Shown here in pieces: positions 43,004-52,278 of a DNA stretch of 64,000 nucleotides. The translations under genes and the position numbers were made by a program. The stretch lies in the NCBI RefSeq assembly GCF_006540305.1, contig NZ_BJOR01000001.1, positions 2,232,001 through 2,296,000 on the forward strand. Direction: 5' to 3'. The notes beneath the pieces are model-generated. The model worked only from the letters and a program-made list of their open reading frames with translations. It made no database searches and had not been told where the DNA came from. The DNA is from Streptomyces sp. 6-11-2 (GTDB lineage Bacteria > Actinomycetota > Actinomycetes > Streptomycetales > Streptomycetaceae). Numbering within the stretch: position 1 is the first letter of the stretch; every line of letters begins with the position of its first letter.

Positions 43004-45370
43004 GTGACCATCGCGCCAGCAGACCCGGTTTCAGCCACAGCTCCGGAAACCGACGGTCCAGGTGCCGTACTGCTGCGGACCCTGACCGAGCTGACCGCCG
43101 ACCTCCCCGACGCCGACCCCGGCCGGGTCGCCGCCGCCGCGCTGCGCGGCCGGTCGGCGCGGGCCGACGAGGCCGAGTTGCGCGAGCTGGCCACGGAGGC
43201 GGCCGCCGGGCTCATCTCCGAGGACCCCGCCTACTCCCGGCTCGCGGCCAGGCTGCTGACCCTCGCCATCCGCGCCGAGGCCGCCTCCCAGGACGTCGTG
43301 TCCTTCACCGACTCCGTCGCCGTCGGACACCGCGAGGGCCTTCTCGCCGACCGGACCGCCGAGTTCGCGCGCCGGTACGCCGACCGCCTCGACGCGCTGA
43401 TCGACCCGGGCGCCGACGACCGCTTCGGCTACTTCGGCCTGCGCACCCTGCACAGCCGGTACCTGCTGCGGCACCCGATCACCCGCAAGGTGATCGAGAC
43501 GCCGCAGCACTTCCTGCTGCGGGTCGCGGCGGGTCTCGCGCAGGACGACACCGCCCGGTCGGCCGACGAGGTCGAGGCGCTCTACGGATTGATGAGCCGC
43601 CTCGACTACCTGCCCTCCTCCCCCACGCTCTTCAACTCCGGTACGCGTCACCCCCAGATGTCGTCCTGCTACCTGCTCGACTCCCCCAGGGACGAGCTGG
43701 ACTCGATCTACGAGCGCTACCTCCAGGTCGCGCGGCTGTCCAAGCACGCCGGCGGCATCGGCATCGCCTACTCCCGCATCCGCTCCCGCGGTTCGCTGAT
43801 CCGCGGCACCAACGGGCACTCCAACGGCATCGTGCCGTTCCTGAAGACCCTGGACGCCTCGGTGGCCGCCGTGAACCAGGGCGGCCGCCGCAAGGGTGCC
43901 GCCGCGGTCTACCTGGAGACCTGGCACTCGGACATCGAGGAGTTCCTGGAGCTGCGCGACAACACCGGTGAGGACGCCCGCCGGACGCACAACCTCAACC
44001 TCGCGCACTGGGTCCCGGACGAGTTCATGCGCCGGGTGAACGCCGACGGGCAGTGGTCGCTGTTCTCCCCCTCGGACGTGCCGGAGCTGACCGACCTGTG
44101 GGGCGAGGAGTTCGACGCCGCGTACCGCGCCGCGGAGGCGCGTGGCCTGGCCAGGAAGACCATGCCGGCCCGCGACCTGTACGGCCGTATGATGCGCACC
44201 CTCGCGCAGACCGGCAACGGCTGGATGACCTTCAAGGACGCCGCCAACCGCACCGCCAACCAGACGGCGCAGCCGGGCCACGTCGTCCACTCCTCCAACC
44301 TCTGCACGGAGATCCTGGAGGTCACCGACGACGGCGAGACGGCGGTGTGCAACCTGGGTTCGGTCAACCTCGGCGCGTTCGTGGCCGGCGGGGACATCGA
44401 CTGGGAGCGGCTGGACGAGACCGTCCGCACCGCGGTCACCTTCCTCGACCGCGTGGTCGACATCAACTTCTACCCGACCGAGCAGGCGGGCCGCTCCAAC
44501 GCCCGCTGGCGGCCGGTGGGCCTGGGCGCCATGGGCCTTCAGGACGTCTTCTTCAAGCTGCGCCTGCCCTTCGACTCCCCGGAGGCGAAGGCCCTGTCCA
44601 CCCGTATCGCCGAGCGGATCATGCTCGCCGCGTACGAGGCGTCCGCCGACCTCGCCGAGCGCAACGGCCCGCTGCCCGCGTGGGAGAAGACCCGTACGGC
44701 CCAGGGCGTGCTGCACCCCGACCACTACGACGTCGAGCTGACCTGGCCGGAGCGCTGGGCGGCCCTGCGCGAGCGGATCGCCGCCGTCGGCATGCGCAAC
44801 TCGCTGCTGCTCGCGATCGCCCCGACCGCCACCATCGCCTCGATCGCGGGCGTGTACGAGTGCATCGAGCCGCAGGTCTCCAACCTCTTCAAGCGCGAGA
44901 CGCTCTCCGGTGAGTTCCTGCAGGTCAACTCGTACCTGGTGAACGATCTGAAGGCGCTCGGCGTCTGGGACGCCCGCACCCGCGAGGCGCTGCGCGAGGC
45001 GAACGGCTCGGTGCAGGACTTCGCGTGGATCCCCGAGGACGTGCGGACGCTGTACCGCACGGCGTGGGAGATCCCGCAGCGCGGTCTGATCGACATGGCC
45101 GCGGCCCGCACCGCGTTCCTGGACCAGTCCCAGTCCCTGAACCTGTTCCTGGAGACGCCGACCATCGGCAAGCTCTCCTCGATGTACGCCTACGCCTGGA
45201 AGCAGGGGCTGAAGACGACGTACTACCTGCGGTCCCGCCCGGCGACCCGCATCGCCCGCGCCGCCCGGGCCCAGGCCGCCGCCACCGTCCCCGTCCAGCA
45301 GGCGGCGCCGGACGCCGACGCGATCGCCTGCTCCCTTGAGAACCCCGAGTCCTGCGAGGCCTGCCAGTAA
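43004..45370 (+). CDS. nrdA: Class Ia ribonucleotide reductase large subunit
   Basis: A 788-residue catalytic subunit that reduces ribonucleoside diphosphates. The redox Cys222 (MSSCYLL), Asn432-Cys434-Glu436 (SNLCTEI; radical Cys434) and Cys449 (AVCNLGSVNL) are present. The C-terminal dithiol is Cys784-x2-Cys787. The N-terminus starts at the VAAAALRG and LATEAAAGL helices, and I see no ATP-cone signature (xKRDGR), so overall activity regulation by ATP/dATP may be missing. GTG 43004 has GGGAGAG upstream. It is coupled to nrdB (TAATG) and controlled by NrdR boxes and the B12 riboswitch. Confidence 0.96.
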   Translation: MTIAPADPVSATAPETDGPGAVLLRTLTELTADLPDADPGRVAAAALRGRSARADEAELRELATEAAAGLISEDPAYSRLAARLLTLAIRAEAASQDVVSFTDSVAVGHREGLLADRTAEFARRYADRLDALIDPGADDRFGYFGLRTLHSRYLLRHPITRKVIETPQHFLLRVAAGLAQDDTARSADEVEALYGLMSRLDYLPSSPTLFNSGTRHPQMSSCYLLDSPRDELDSIYERYLQVARLSKHAGGIGIAYSRIRSRGSLIRGTNGHSNGIVPFLKTLDASVAAVNQGGRRKGAAAVYLETWHSDIEEFLELRDNTGEDARRTHNLNLAHWVPDEFMRRVNADGQWSLFSPSDVPELTDLWGEEFDAAYRAAEARGLARKTMPARDLYGRMMRTLAQTGNGWMTFKDAANRTANQTAQPGHVVHSSNLCTEILEVTDDGETAVCNLGSVNLGAFVAGGDIDWERLDETVRTAVTFLDRVVDINFYPTEQAGRSNARWRPVGLGAMGLQDVFFKLRLPFDSPEAKALSTRIAERIMLAAYEASADLAERNGPLPAWEKTRTAQGVLHPDHYDVELTWPERWAALRERIAAVGMRNSLLLAIAPTATIASIAGVYECIEPQVSNLFKRETLSGEFLQVNSYLVNDLKALGVWDARTREALREANGSVQDFAWIPEDVRTLYRTAWEIPQRGLIDMAAARTAFLDQSQSLNLFLETPTIGKLSSMYAYAWKQGLKTTYYLRSRPATRIARAARAQAAATVPVQQAAPDADAIACSLENPESCEACQ

Positions 45371-46383
45371 TGACCAGCGAGACCAAGAACCTGCTCGACC
45401 CCGGCTTCGAGCTGACGCTCCGTCCGATGCGCTACCCGGACTTCTACGAGCGCTACCGGGACGCCATCAAGAACACCTGGACCGTGGAGGAGGTCGACCT
45501 CCACTCGGACGTCGCCGACCTCGCCAAGCTGAGCCCGGGCGAGCAGCACCTCATCGGCCGGCTGGTCGCGTTCTTCGCGACGGGCGACTCGATCGTCGCC
45601 AACAACCTGGTGCTCACGCTCTACAAGCACATCAACTCCCCCGAGGCGCGCCTGTACTTGAGCAGGCAGCTGTTCGAGGAGGCCGTGCACGTCCAGTTCT
45701 ATCTGACGCTGCTGGACACCTACCTCCCGGACCCGGAGGACCGCGCCGCCGCCTTCGACGCGGTGGAGAACATCCCCTCCATCCGGGAGAAGGCCGAGTT
45801 CTGCTTCAAGTGGATGGACTCGGTGGAGAAGCTGGACCAGCTGGAGACGAAGGCGGACCGCCGGCGCTTCCTGCTCAACCTCGTCTGCTTCGCCGCGTGC
45901 ATCGAGGGCCTGTTCTTCTACGGCGCCTTCGCCTACGTCTACTGGTTCCGCAGCCGCGGCCTGCTGCACGGTCTGGCCACCGGCACCAACTGGGTGTTCC
46001 GTGACGAGACGATGCACATGTCCTTCGCCTTCGACGTGGTCGACACCGTGCGCAAGGAGGAGCCGGACCTCTTCGACGAGGACCTCCAGCGGCAGGTCAC
46101 CGACATGCTGCGGGAGGCCGTCGAGGCCGAGCTGCAGTTCGCGCGCGACCTGTGCGGTGACGGCCTCCCGGGGATGAACACCGACTCGATGCGGCAGTAC
46201 CTGGAGTGCGTCGCCGATCAGCGCCTGACGCGCCTCGGCTTCGCTCCGGTGTACGGCTCCGAGAACCCCTTCTCCTTCATGGAGCTCCAGGGCGTTCAGG
46301 AGCTGACCAACTTCTTCGAGCGGCGCCCGTCGGCGTACCAGGTGGCGGTGGAGGGCACCGTCGACCTGGACGAGGACTTCTGA
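45370..46383 (+). CDS. nrdB: Class Ia ribonucleotide reductase small subunit
   Basis: A 337-residue radical-generating subunit. The di-iron ligands are Asp73, Glu104, His107, Glu179, Glu213 and His216. Tyr111, four residues after His107, is in the place of the E. coli tyrosyl radical, so a Fe2-Tyr cofactor is expected. It forms the active enzyme with NrdA. The start shares one base with the nrdA stop. The last 88 bases overlap a small reading frame on the opposite strand. Confidence 0.96.
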   Translation: MTSETKNLLDPGFELTLRPMRYPDFYERYRDAIKNTWTVEEVDLHSDVADLAKLSPGEQHLIGRLVAFFATGDSIVANNLVLTLYKHINSPEARLYLSRQLFEEAVHVQFYLTLLDTYLPDPEDRAAAFDAVENIPSIREKAEFCFKWMDSVEKLDQLETKADRRRFLLNLVCFAACIEGLFFYGAFAYVYWFRSRGLLHGLATGTNWVFRDETMHMSFAFDVVDTVRKEEPDLFDEDLQRQVTDMLREAVEAELQFARDLCGDGLPGMNTDSMRQYLECVADQRLTRLGFAPVYGSENPFSFMELQGVQELTNFFERRPSAYQVAVEGTVDLDEDF

Positions 46384-46550
46384 GCCTCGTCGCGGCTCTC
46401 ACGGGCCTCCCGGTCCTCGTGGGCCTGGCGGATCCGGCGGTCGGCACGTCGGTCGTGGACGATGCCGATCACCGACGGCAGGGCCATGAGGACCAGGAGT
46501 CCCAGGACGGCGAGCATCGAGATCAGGCCTTGCAGCTGTGTCGTAGTCAT
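46296..46550 (-). CDS. Small single-pass membrane protein (hypothetical)
   Basis: An 84-residue frame, from ATG 46550, whose first 30 residues form one hydrophobic helix (LISMLAVLGLLVLMALPSVI, about 10-29). A highly charged helix follows (HDRRADRRIRQAHEDREARE), a sensible membrane-protein layout. It lies between nrdB and nrdS on the other strand and overlaps the 3' end of nrdB by 88 bases, where its residues become less protein-like. It may end naturally there or be partly fortuitous. I assign no function. Confidence 0.5.
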   Translation of the reverse strand: MTTTQLQGLISMLAVLGLLVLMALPSVIGIVHDRRADRRIRQAHEDREARESRDEAQKSSSRSTVPSTATWYADGRRSKKLVSS

Positions 46551-46644
46551 GGACACCACTGTGGCGCCGGATTGCTCCTTACCGTGAGTGGCAGGACTGC
46601 CGTACACCTTCAAAATCCTGCCACCGCGGGGGCACACTGGAGCC

Positions 46645-47610
46645 ATGCTGAAGAACGTGGCCACCGTGCTGCTGGACGGAGTGCACCCCTTCGAGCTCGG
46701 CGTGGTCTGCGAGGTGTTCGGACTCGACCGCAGTGACGAGGGACTGCCGGTGTACGACTTCGCGGTCGTCTCCGCGGAGGGCCCGGCGCTGAGCACCCAC
46801 GTCCCCGGCCTCACGGTCTCGACACCGCACGGCCTGGACCGGCTGGAGGAGGCCGACCTGATCACGGTGCCGGCCACCGACGCCATCACCTCGCGCGGCT
46901 ACCCGCCCGAGCTCCTTGACGCGCTGCGCCGGGCGGTGGACCGGGGCGCGCGGGTGCTCAGCGTCTGCTCGGGCGTCTTCGTGCTGGGCGCCGCCGGTCT
47001 GCTGGACGGGCGGCGCTGCGCGGCGCACTGGAGGCACGCGGACGAACTGGCCCGGCGCTTCCCCCGGGCGATGGTCGAGCCGGACGTGCTGTACGTGGAC
47101 GCGGACCCGGTGATCACCTCGGCCGGCACCACCTCCGGTATCGACGCCTGCCTGCACATCGTGCGCAAGGAACAGGGCCCGGAGGTCGCCAACAAGATCG
47201 CCCGGCGGATGGTGGTGCCCCCGCACCGCGACGGCGGGCAGGCCCAGTACATCGAGCGGCCGCTGCCGAAGTCCTCCTGCGACACGGTCGGCGAGGTGCT
47301 GGTCTGGATGGAGGAGCACCTGGACCAGGAGGTCACCGTCGAACGGCTCGCCGCCCGCGCCCATATGTCGCCGCGGACCTTCGCCCGCCGCTTCCAGCAG
47401 GAGACGGGTACCACTCCGTACCGCTGGCTGCTGCGCCAACGCGTGCTGCTGGCACAGCGGTTGCTGGAGGCGACGGACGAGACCATGGACACGATCGCGG
47501 ACCGTACGGGGTTCGGGACCGCGGCGGCGCTGCGGCACCAGTTCGTCCGCGCGCTGGGCACCACCCCGAACTCCTACCGGCGCGCGTTCCGGGGCCCGCA
47601 GGCCGCCTGA
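46645..47610 (+). CDS. nrdS: AraC-family regulator with DJ-1/PfpI domain (NrdS)
   Basis: A 321-residue regulator. The N-terminal DJ-1/PfpI-like domain (about 1-180) has the nucleophile-elbow Cys in RVLSVCSGVFVLGAAGLL. The C-terminal AraC double HTH (about 215-312) includes VTVERLAARAHMSPRTFARRF and MDTIADRTGFGTAAALRHQF. It corresponds to nrdS, the third cistron of the S. coelicolor nrdABS unit, which is not needed for reductase activity. ATG 46645 has GGAG upstream. It converges with the P450 gene with only a 21-base gap and no evident terminator. Confidence 0.9.
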   Translation: MLKNVATVLLDGVHPFELGVVCEVFGLDRSDEGLPVYDFAVVSAEGPALSTHVPGLTVSTPHGLDRLEEADLITVPATDAITSRGYPPELLDALRRAVDRGARVLSVCSGVFVLGAAGLLDGRRCAAHWRHADELARRFPRAMVEPDVLYVDADPVITSAGTTSGIDACLHIVRKEQGPEVANKIARRMVVPPHRDGGQAQYIERPLPKSSCDTVGEVLVWMEEHLDQEVTVERLAARAHMSPRTFARRFQQETGTTPYRWLLRQRVLLAQRLLEATDETMDTIADRTGFGTAAALRHQFVRALGTTPNSYRRAFRGPQAA

Positions 47611-47631
47611 ACGCGCGCCGCGCCGCTCACG

Positions 47632-49005
47632 TCACCTCAGCACCGGCCGCACCAGCATCCTCTCCGGGCGCAGGGTGATGCCGACCCGGGGCGTGCCGTC
47701 CGAACCGGGAACCTCCTCGAAGCGGAACTTCGTCGCCACCGCGGCGGTGAACAGACTCAAAAGCGCCATCGAGAAGTGGTCACTGGGGCACTTGCGGTTG
47801 CCCACGCTGAACGGGCTCATGGCGTATTTCGGTACGTCCTTGGCGCGTTCCGGAAGCCAGCGGTCGGGGTCGAACTCAAGGTTGTCCGGATACGAGCGCC
47901 GATCTCGCTGGACGGCGTACGGGCTGTAGATGATGTCCGCCCCGGCCGGAATGCGATAGCCACCGAGTTCGGTTTCGGTCACCGCCCGCCGCGTCAATAC
48001 CCATACGGCCGGCCGCAAACGCATCGTCTCCACGATGACATTGTTGGTGTGTGTGAGTCTGCGGACGTCGTCGAATCCGACCGGGCGGCCGCCGGTGACG
48101 GATTCGACCTCCGCACGGATCCGGTCACCGTGTTCCGGGTGTATCGCGAGCACCCGGAGCAGCCACATGATCGTGGCGCCCACCGTTTCGCTGCCCGGGG
48201 TGAGTATCGCGACCACCTGGTCGTGGATCTCCTGTTCCCCGATGGGCTCGCCATTGTCGTCCTTGGCCGTCAGCAATGCCGTCAGCAAATCGTCCGGATT
48301 CCGACCGGATGCCCGGCGCTCGGCGATGATCTCGTCGACGAGGAGATGCAGATCGGCGAGCGCCCGGTTGAATTCACGGTTGGCCGGCAGCGGCAGCCGG
48401 TACAGCGGCCCGAGCGGCACCACCATCCGCTGGTACATCCCCCGGAAGACGGTGGCCAGCGCGTCGCACAGCCGGTCGGCGCACTCGTCCATGTACCGGC
48501 CGCGCAGCAGGCAGCGGGCCGCGATCCGCACGGCGATCCGGAAGGCCTCCGAGGCGCAGTCGATCGTCTCCCCGGGCCGCCAGCGCTCGGTCAGCGCGTG
48601 CGCCTCCTCCTCCATGACCGGCCCGTAGGCGGGGATGGCGTCGAGCCGGAAGGCGGGCTGGATGGTGCGGCGCTGGCGCCGGTGCAGCGCGCCGTTGGAG
48701 GTGGCCACCCCCTCCTTGCCGACCAGGCCCTCCAAGGACTCCCACAGCGGGCCGGAGATGATGTAGTCGGGGCTGAGGGCCACCGCGCCGGTGAGGGCGG
48801 GCGTGGTGACGGCGTACACCGTCTTCGGGCCGAGCTTGAGCCGGACGACGTCGCCGTGGTCGCGCAGTTGGGACATGAAGGCCAGCGGATCGCGGACCAG
48901 TTTCAGACCGTGGCCGAGAAGCGGCACCCCGCCCCCGGCCACCGGTGGCTCTTGTGGTCCCGGTGCGTTGTGCCGGGTTTCCGACTGCACTGATTCAGCG
49001 GTCAT
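47632..49005 (-). CDS. Cytochrome P450, CYP170A type (albaflavenone synthesis)
   Basis: A 457-residue P450. The heme loop [13 protein letters not shown] holds Cys406, the K-helix ExxR is ETMR (326-329), and the I-helix is LTPGSETVG (269-276), where the usual acidic-Thr pair reads Glu-Thr. It lies directly downstream of epi-isozizaene synthase, overlapping by four bases (ATGA). It should oxidise epi-isozizaene twice to albaflavenone. In S. coelicolor CYP170A1 also has a second, terpene synthase activity; two Asp-rich runs here (DDLLT 238-242, DDNGE 249-253) are candidates for it. Confidence 0.93.
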   Translation of the reverse strand: MTAESVQSETRHNAPGPQEPPVAGGGVPLLGHGLKLVRDPLAFMSQLRDHGDVVRLKLGPKTVYAVTTPALTGAVALSPDYIISGPLWESLEGLVGKEGVATSNGALHRRQRRTIQPAFRLDAIPAYGPVMEEEAHALTERWRPGETIDCASEAFRIAVRIAARCLLRGRYMDECADRLCDALATVFRGMYQRMVVPLGPLYRLPLPANREFNRALADLHLLVDEIIAERRASGRNPDDLLTALLTAKDDNGEPIGEQEIHDQVVAILTPGSETVGATIMWLLRVLAIHPEHGDRIRAEVESVTGGRPVGFDDVRRLTHTNNVIVETMRLRPAVWVLTRRAVTETELGGYRIPAGADIIYSPYAVQRDRRSYPDNLEFDPDRWLPERAKDVPKYAMSPFSVGNRKCPSDHFSMALLSLFTAAVATKFRFEEVPGSDGTPRVGITLRPERMLVRPVLR

Positions 49006-50087
49006 TTCCCACCCGCCCCTTCGTTGTCGACGTACGGGGGTGTGGCCGGGTCCTCCCAGCTGTCGACCATGTACCGGCCGGACTCGTGGTGGAACCAGTA
49101 GACGGAACTGAACCAGTTCCGCATATTGCCGAGGCACGCCCTTACGGCGGCGCTCAATTCCTTTCCCCGTACCGTGCCGTCCGCGAGGCCGTCGGCGAAG
49201 CTCAATCCCTCCTGCTCCGCGAGCATGAATTCGGATACGCATTCCTCGATGCGCCCGCGCATTTCCGCTATCGCCTCCTCCGGACTCAGCCCGTCGTGTT
49301 TGACGAGACTGATCCCGAGGTTGTGCACCTCCTCGCCCGCTATTTCCTTGGGCAGTGAGCACAGATCGTTGTACCAGGCGGCGAATTCCTGACTCAGCAG
49401 CGCCGGACGCCGGTACGCGGGATTCTTCCGGACGGAGTCCGGGAGTTCACAGCCGGCGCTCGACTCCAGCAGATCGGTCCAGATCCAGTGGGCGAAGGTG
49501 AAGCGGCGCAGCGCGAGGTATTCCTCGACCGTGGGCACAACGTCCTCGACGCGGTTCTGGAATTCCTGGTCGTAGGCGTCGATCACCGCGTGGAAGTGCC
49601 GCGCGAAGCGGGCGTTCCACCGCGCCGACAGGAACGAGTAAAAGCGCAGCACACTGTCCGCGAACCCCGCGACCAGGGCGTCCTGGTGGTGCAGGTGGTC
49701 CCGGGGGGAGTCCAGGGCCGTGTGCAGCGCGCGGCACAGCCGCTCCCAGGCGGCCGGCCGCCCGTGGACGACGTCGCGGTCCTGACGGTCGTCCCAGAGG
49801 AAGAACCACGCGCTGAAGTCCGCTATCGCCTGGACCACCTCGTCGGGGGCGCCGATGTAGTACCCCGCCATGAGGTCCGTGTAGCAGAGGCTGTCGGCGT
49901 GTTCCTCCACCTTGTCCGCGGACATGAGCCGCTTTTCCAGCAGCCAGCCGCGTGTCTTCTCCTGGAGTTGGGGCCAATACCCGTGCAACTGCCTGGGAAA
50001 CTCGGCCTCGATCACCGGAAGCGCGAGCGTTGGTGGGACTGCGACCGCTGTCGTTGTCGGTGTGGTGCTGTATGGGAAAGCTGGCAC
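49002..50087 (-). CDS. eizA: Epi-isozizaene synthase (sesquiterpene cyclase)
   Basis: A 361-residue class I terpene cyclase that turns farnesyl diphosphate into epi-isozizaene, precursor of the antibiotic albaflavenone. The Asp-rich motif is Asp99-Asp100-Arg-Gln-Asp103 (FFLWDDRQD), and the NSE triad is Asn240, Ser244 and Glu248 ([10 protein letters not shown]). Length and motif positions equal those of the characterised S. coelicolor enzyme. GTG 50087 gives that length. A terminator for def lies upstream (50306-50338), so eizA-CYP170A has its own promoter within about 220 bases. Confidence 0.96.
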   Translation of the reverse strand: MPAFPYSTTPTTTAVAVPPTLALPVIEAEFPRQLHGYWPQLQEKTRGWLLEKRLMSADKVEEHADSLCYTDLMAGYYIGAPDEVVQAIADFSAWFFLWDDRQDRDVVHGRPAAWERLCRALHTALDSPRDHLHHQDALVAGFADSVLRFYSFLSARWNARFARHFHAVIDAYDQEFQNRVEDVVPTVEEYLALRRFTFAHWIWTDLLESSAGCELPDSVRKNPAYRRPALLSQEFAAWYNDLCSLPKEIAGEEVHNLGISLVKHDGLSPEEAIAEMRGRIEECVSEFMLAEQEGLSFADGLADGTVRGKELSAAVRACLGNMRNWFSSVYWFHHESGRYMVDSWEDPATPPYVDNEGAGGK

Positions 50088-50305
50088 GAACAAACCCCTC
50101 TCAGCCGCCGGTGGCGCACACCCTTCCGCCGTGCCGGGCGCACGCCGTCGCGTATCTCCGCACCTCCATTCAGCACCACAACTGACCGTTCTGGGAATGG
50201 ATTTGCTCCATTCATCACCCCGGGATGCCGAGAATCTCCCCTTGTGTGACTGATTACGAATCACCAGAAGCGCACAAGGGATCGAATGCGTGACGGACAC
50301 AAGTA

Positions 50306-50338
50306 CGGCGCCCGACCGGACGTTCCGGTCGGGCGCCG
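50306..50338 (-). terminator. Terminator after def
   Basis: A perfect 15-bp stem with a 3-base loop, 39 bases beyond the def stop on the minus strand. Confidence 0.85.
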
Positions 50339-50377
50339 TGTGCACGGGCCACTCGCGCCCCAACGGGCGGCAGGGGG

Positions 50378-51028
50378 TCAGTCGTTGGGGACCACGGGGT
50401 AGCGCGGCTCGTTCTCGGCCATCTGCCGCAGGGCGTCCTTGCGCTCCCGCTTGGAGAGCCGGTCGATGTAGAGGTAGCCGTAGAGGTGGTCCGTCTCGTG
50501 CTGGAGGCACCGCGCGAAGTAGCCGGTGCCCCGCACCTTGATCGGGTTGCCCTGCTCGTCCTGCCCGGTCACCTCGGCGTAGTCGGGGCGGGCGAGCGGA
50601 GCGTAGGCGGTGGGCACGGACAGGCAGCCCTCGTTGCTGTCGTCCAGCCGGCGCTGCTCGGCGGGCAGCTCGACCAGCCGGGGGTTGCAGACGACCCCGA
50701 CGTGCCGGGCGCCCTCGTCGTCCGGGCAGTCGTAGACGAAGACCTTCAGGTCCACGCCGATCTGGTTGGCGGCCAGGCCCACGCCCTCGGCGGTGTGCTG
50801 GCTGGCGAACATGTCGGCGACCAGCTGCTGGAGCTCCTCGCCGAAGTCGGTGACGTCCTTGCACTCCTTGTGCAGCACGGGGTTCCCGACGACCGTGATG
50901 GGCCGGGAGGTGCCGCGCTCACGCCAGGCCGTCTCGCGCTCCTCGCAGTCCTCCGTGTCGACGACGTACCCCTCGTCGTCGACGGGGAGCACGCCCGCGT
51001 GCTGCTGATCGGTGTCCTGCTGCGCCAT
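50378..51028 (-). CDS. def: Peptide deformylase
   Basis: A 216-residue deformylase that removes the formyl group from new proteins. The three metal and catalytic motifs are [10 protein letters not shown] (82-91), EGCLSV (133-138, metal Cys) and QHETDHL (176-182, HExxH). An N-terminal acidic extension of about 40 residues precedes the fold, as in other actinomycete paralogues. ATG 51028 gives a sensible start. It is a single gene between two strong terminators. Confidence 0.95.
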   Translation of the reverse strand: MAQQDTDQQHAGVLPVDDEGYVVDTEDCEERETAWRERGTSRPITVVGNPVLHKECKDVTDFGEELQQLVADMFASQHTAEGVGLAANQIGVDLKVFVYDCPDDEGARHVGVVCNPRLVELPAEQRRLDDSNEGCLSVPTAYAPLARPDYAEVTGQDEQGNPIKVRGTGYFARCLQHETDHLYGYLYIDRLSKRERKDALRQMAENEPRYPVVPND

Positions 51029-51144
51029 GACCGACGTACGCCTTCCTGACAAGAACGGGGAGTGAATTCTGATACAGGGTACGGGGCCCGCGCCCCCGAC
51101 CCGGCCCAGGACTGTCCGATATGCGACTGTGCCGGGAGGACTCG

Positions 51145-51188
51145 GCCGGTCCGCCCCGGGCCCGCACGCGGGCCCGGGGCGGACCGGC
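51145..51188 (-). terminator. Very strong terminator of the TPR/HD/HD-GYP operon
   Basis: A perfect stem of about 19-20 bp with a 4-6 base loop lies immediately beyond the stop of the TPR gene, before def. Confidence 0.9.
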
Positions 51189-51192
51189 GTCC

Positions 51193-52275
51193 TCAACAGA
51201 CCTCTTCCAGATCCCGCCAGTCCCGCGAGTCCGGGCTGTCGGCCACCCACCCGTCCAGCAACCCGCGGACCAGGGAAGCCGGAGCGGCCAGTCCGCACTC
51301 CCGCTCCGGCACCCACAGCTGCCCGTCGGTGCGGTGCCCGAGCGGTCCGGGGTGCCCCGGCTCGCTGTGGTCGTGCGGATCGAGGTGCACCCCGTCGCCC
51401 TCGTCGGACGGCATCCGCGACTCCGAGCACATCCGGCACAGCAGCCGTACGGACGACGACCAGTCCTCGGCGGCGAAGCCGGCGTCGGCGGCGAGCTGCT
51501 CCAGCGCGTCCCGGTCGGCCTCGGTGGCGGCCTCCAGCAGGACCACCCAGGTGGGCACCGGCGAGGGCGCCCACAGCTCGATCTCGTCGAACACGGGGTA
51601 GGTGTGGCCGGCCGCGGTGGTCCGCTCCCCGTGGGGCACGCCGTCGTGCAGTACGACCTCGCCCCAGCGCCGCCCCGAGGAGGGCAGCGGGATGGACAGC
51701 ACCTCGATCCGGGCCGGATCCAGGCGCCGGCCCCAGACCACCTCGGCCTCGCCCTCCGGCGACAGCCGCACCGCCGCGCTGCCCAGTTCCATGCCCATCG
51801 GCTCCCCGGCGGCGGCCGCGCCTCCGGGCACCTTCAGTCCGTACGCCTGCCAGGCCCGCCGGGCCAGCGGCCAGTCCTGGAGTGCGGTGGCGGCGATGCC
51901 GACGTTCCACCAGTCGGGCGCCCCGGTCTCCTTCTCCAGCAGGGCCACGGCCCGCAGGCCCGCCGCCCTCGCCTGCTCCCAGTCGTGCCGGAACTTGTGC
52001 AGCAGGGCGAGGTTGAACCAGGACTCGGCCAGCCAGGGCTCCAGGTCGGCGGCGCGTGTCAGCAGCGCGCCCGCGTCCTCGTACCGGCCGTCGCCGATCA
52101 GCGTGAACGCCCGGTCGGTGGCCTGCCGCCAGGAGGCGGAGGGCCGGTGCCGTCCCTTGCCGAAGATCCTCACGATTCCCGCCTGCCAGTTCCGTCGAGT
52201 GGGTCGGCTTCTGCCCCCGGACACCCTCTCATTCGCATCCAACCACGTACGGCTGGAGGGACGCTCATTACCCAT
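51193..52275 (-). CDS. Tetratricopeptide repeat protein
   Basis: A 360-residue cytoplasmic protein. A TPR-like helical array is visible near 48-150 ([58 protein letters not shown]). A C-terminal domain follows with Cys-x2-Cys ([12 protein letters not shown]). ATG 52275 begins 3 bases after the HD gene stop and has GAGGGG upstream; the conserved part probably starts at GTG 52173 ([10 protein letters not shown]). It is the last gene of an operon with two HD-type membrane proteins, so it may be their partner. No function is assigned. Confidence 0.8.
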   Translation of the reverse strand: MGNERPSSRTWLDANERVSGGRSRPTRRNWQAGIVRIFGKGRHRPSASWRQATDRAFTLIGDGRYEDAGALLTRAADLEPWLAESWFNLALLHKFRHDWEQARAAGLRAVALLEKETGAPDWWNVGIAATALQDWPLARRAWQAYGLKVPGGAAAAGEPMGMELGSAAVRLSPEGEAEVVWGRRLDPARIEVLSIPLPSSGRRWGEVVLHDGVPHGERTTAAGHTYPVFDEIELWAPSPVPTWVVLLEAATEADRDALEQLAADAGFAAEDWSSSVRLLCRMCSESRMPSDEGDGVHLDPHDHSEPGHPGPLGHRTDGQLWVPERECGLAAPASLVRGLLDGWVADSPDSRDWRDLEEVC

Positions 52276-52278
52276 GGG

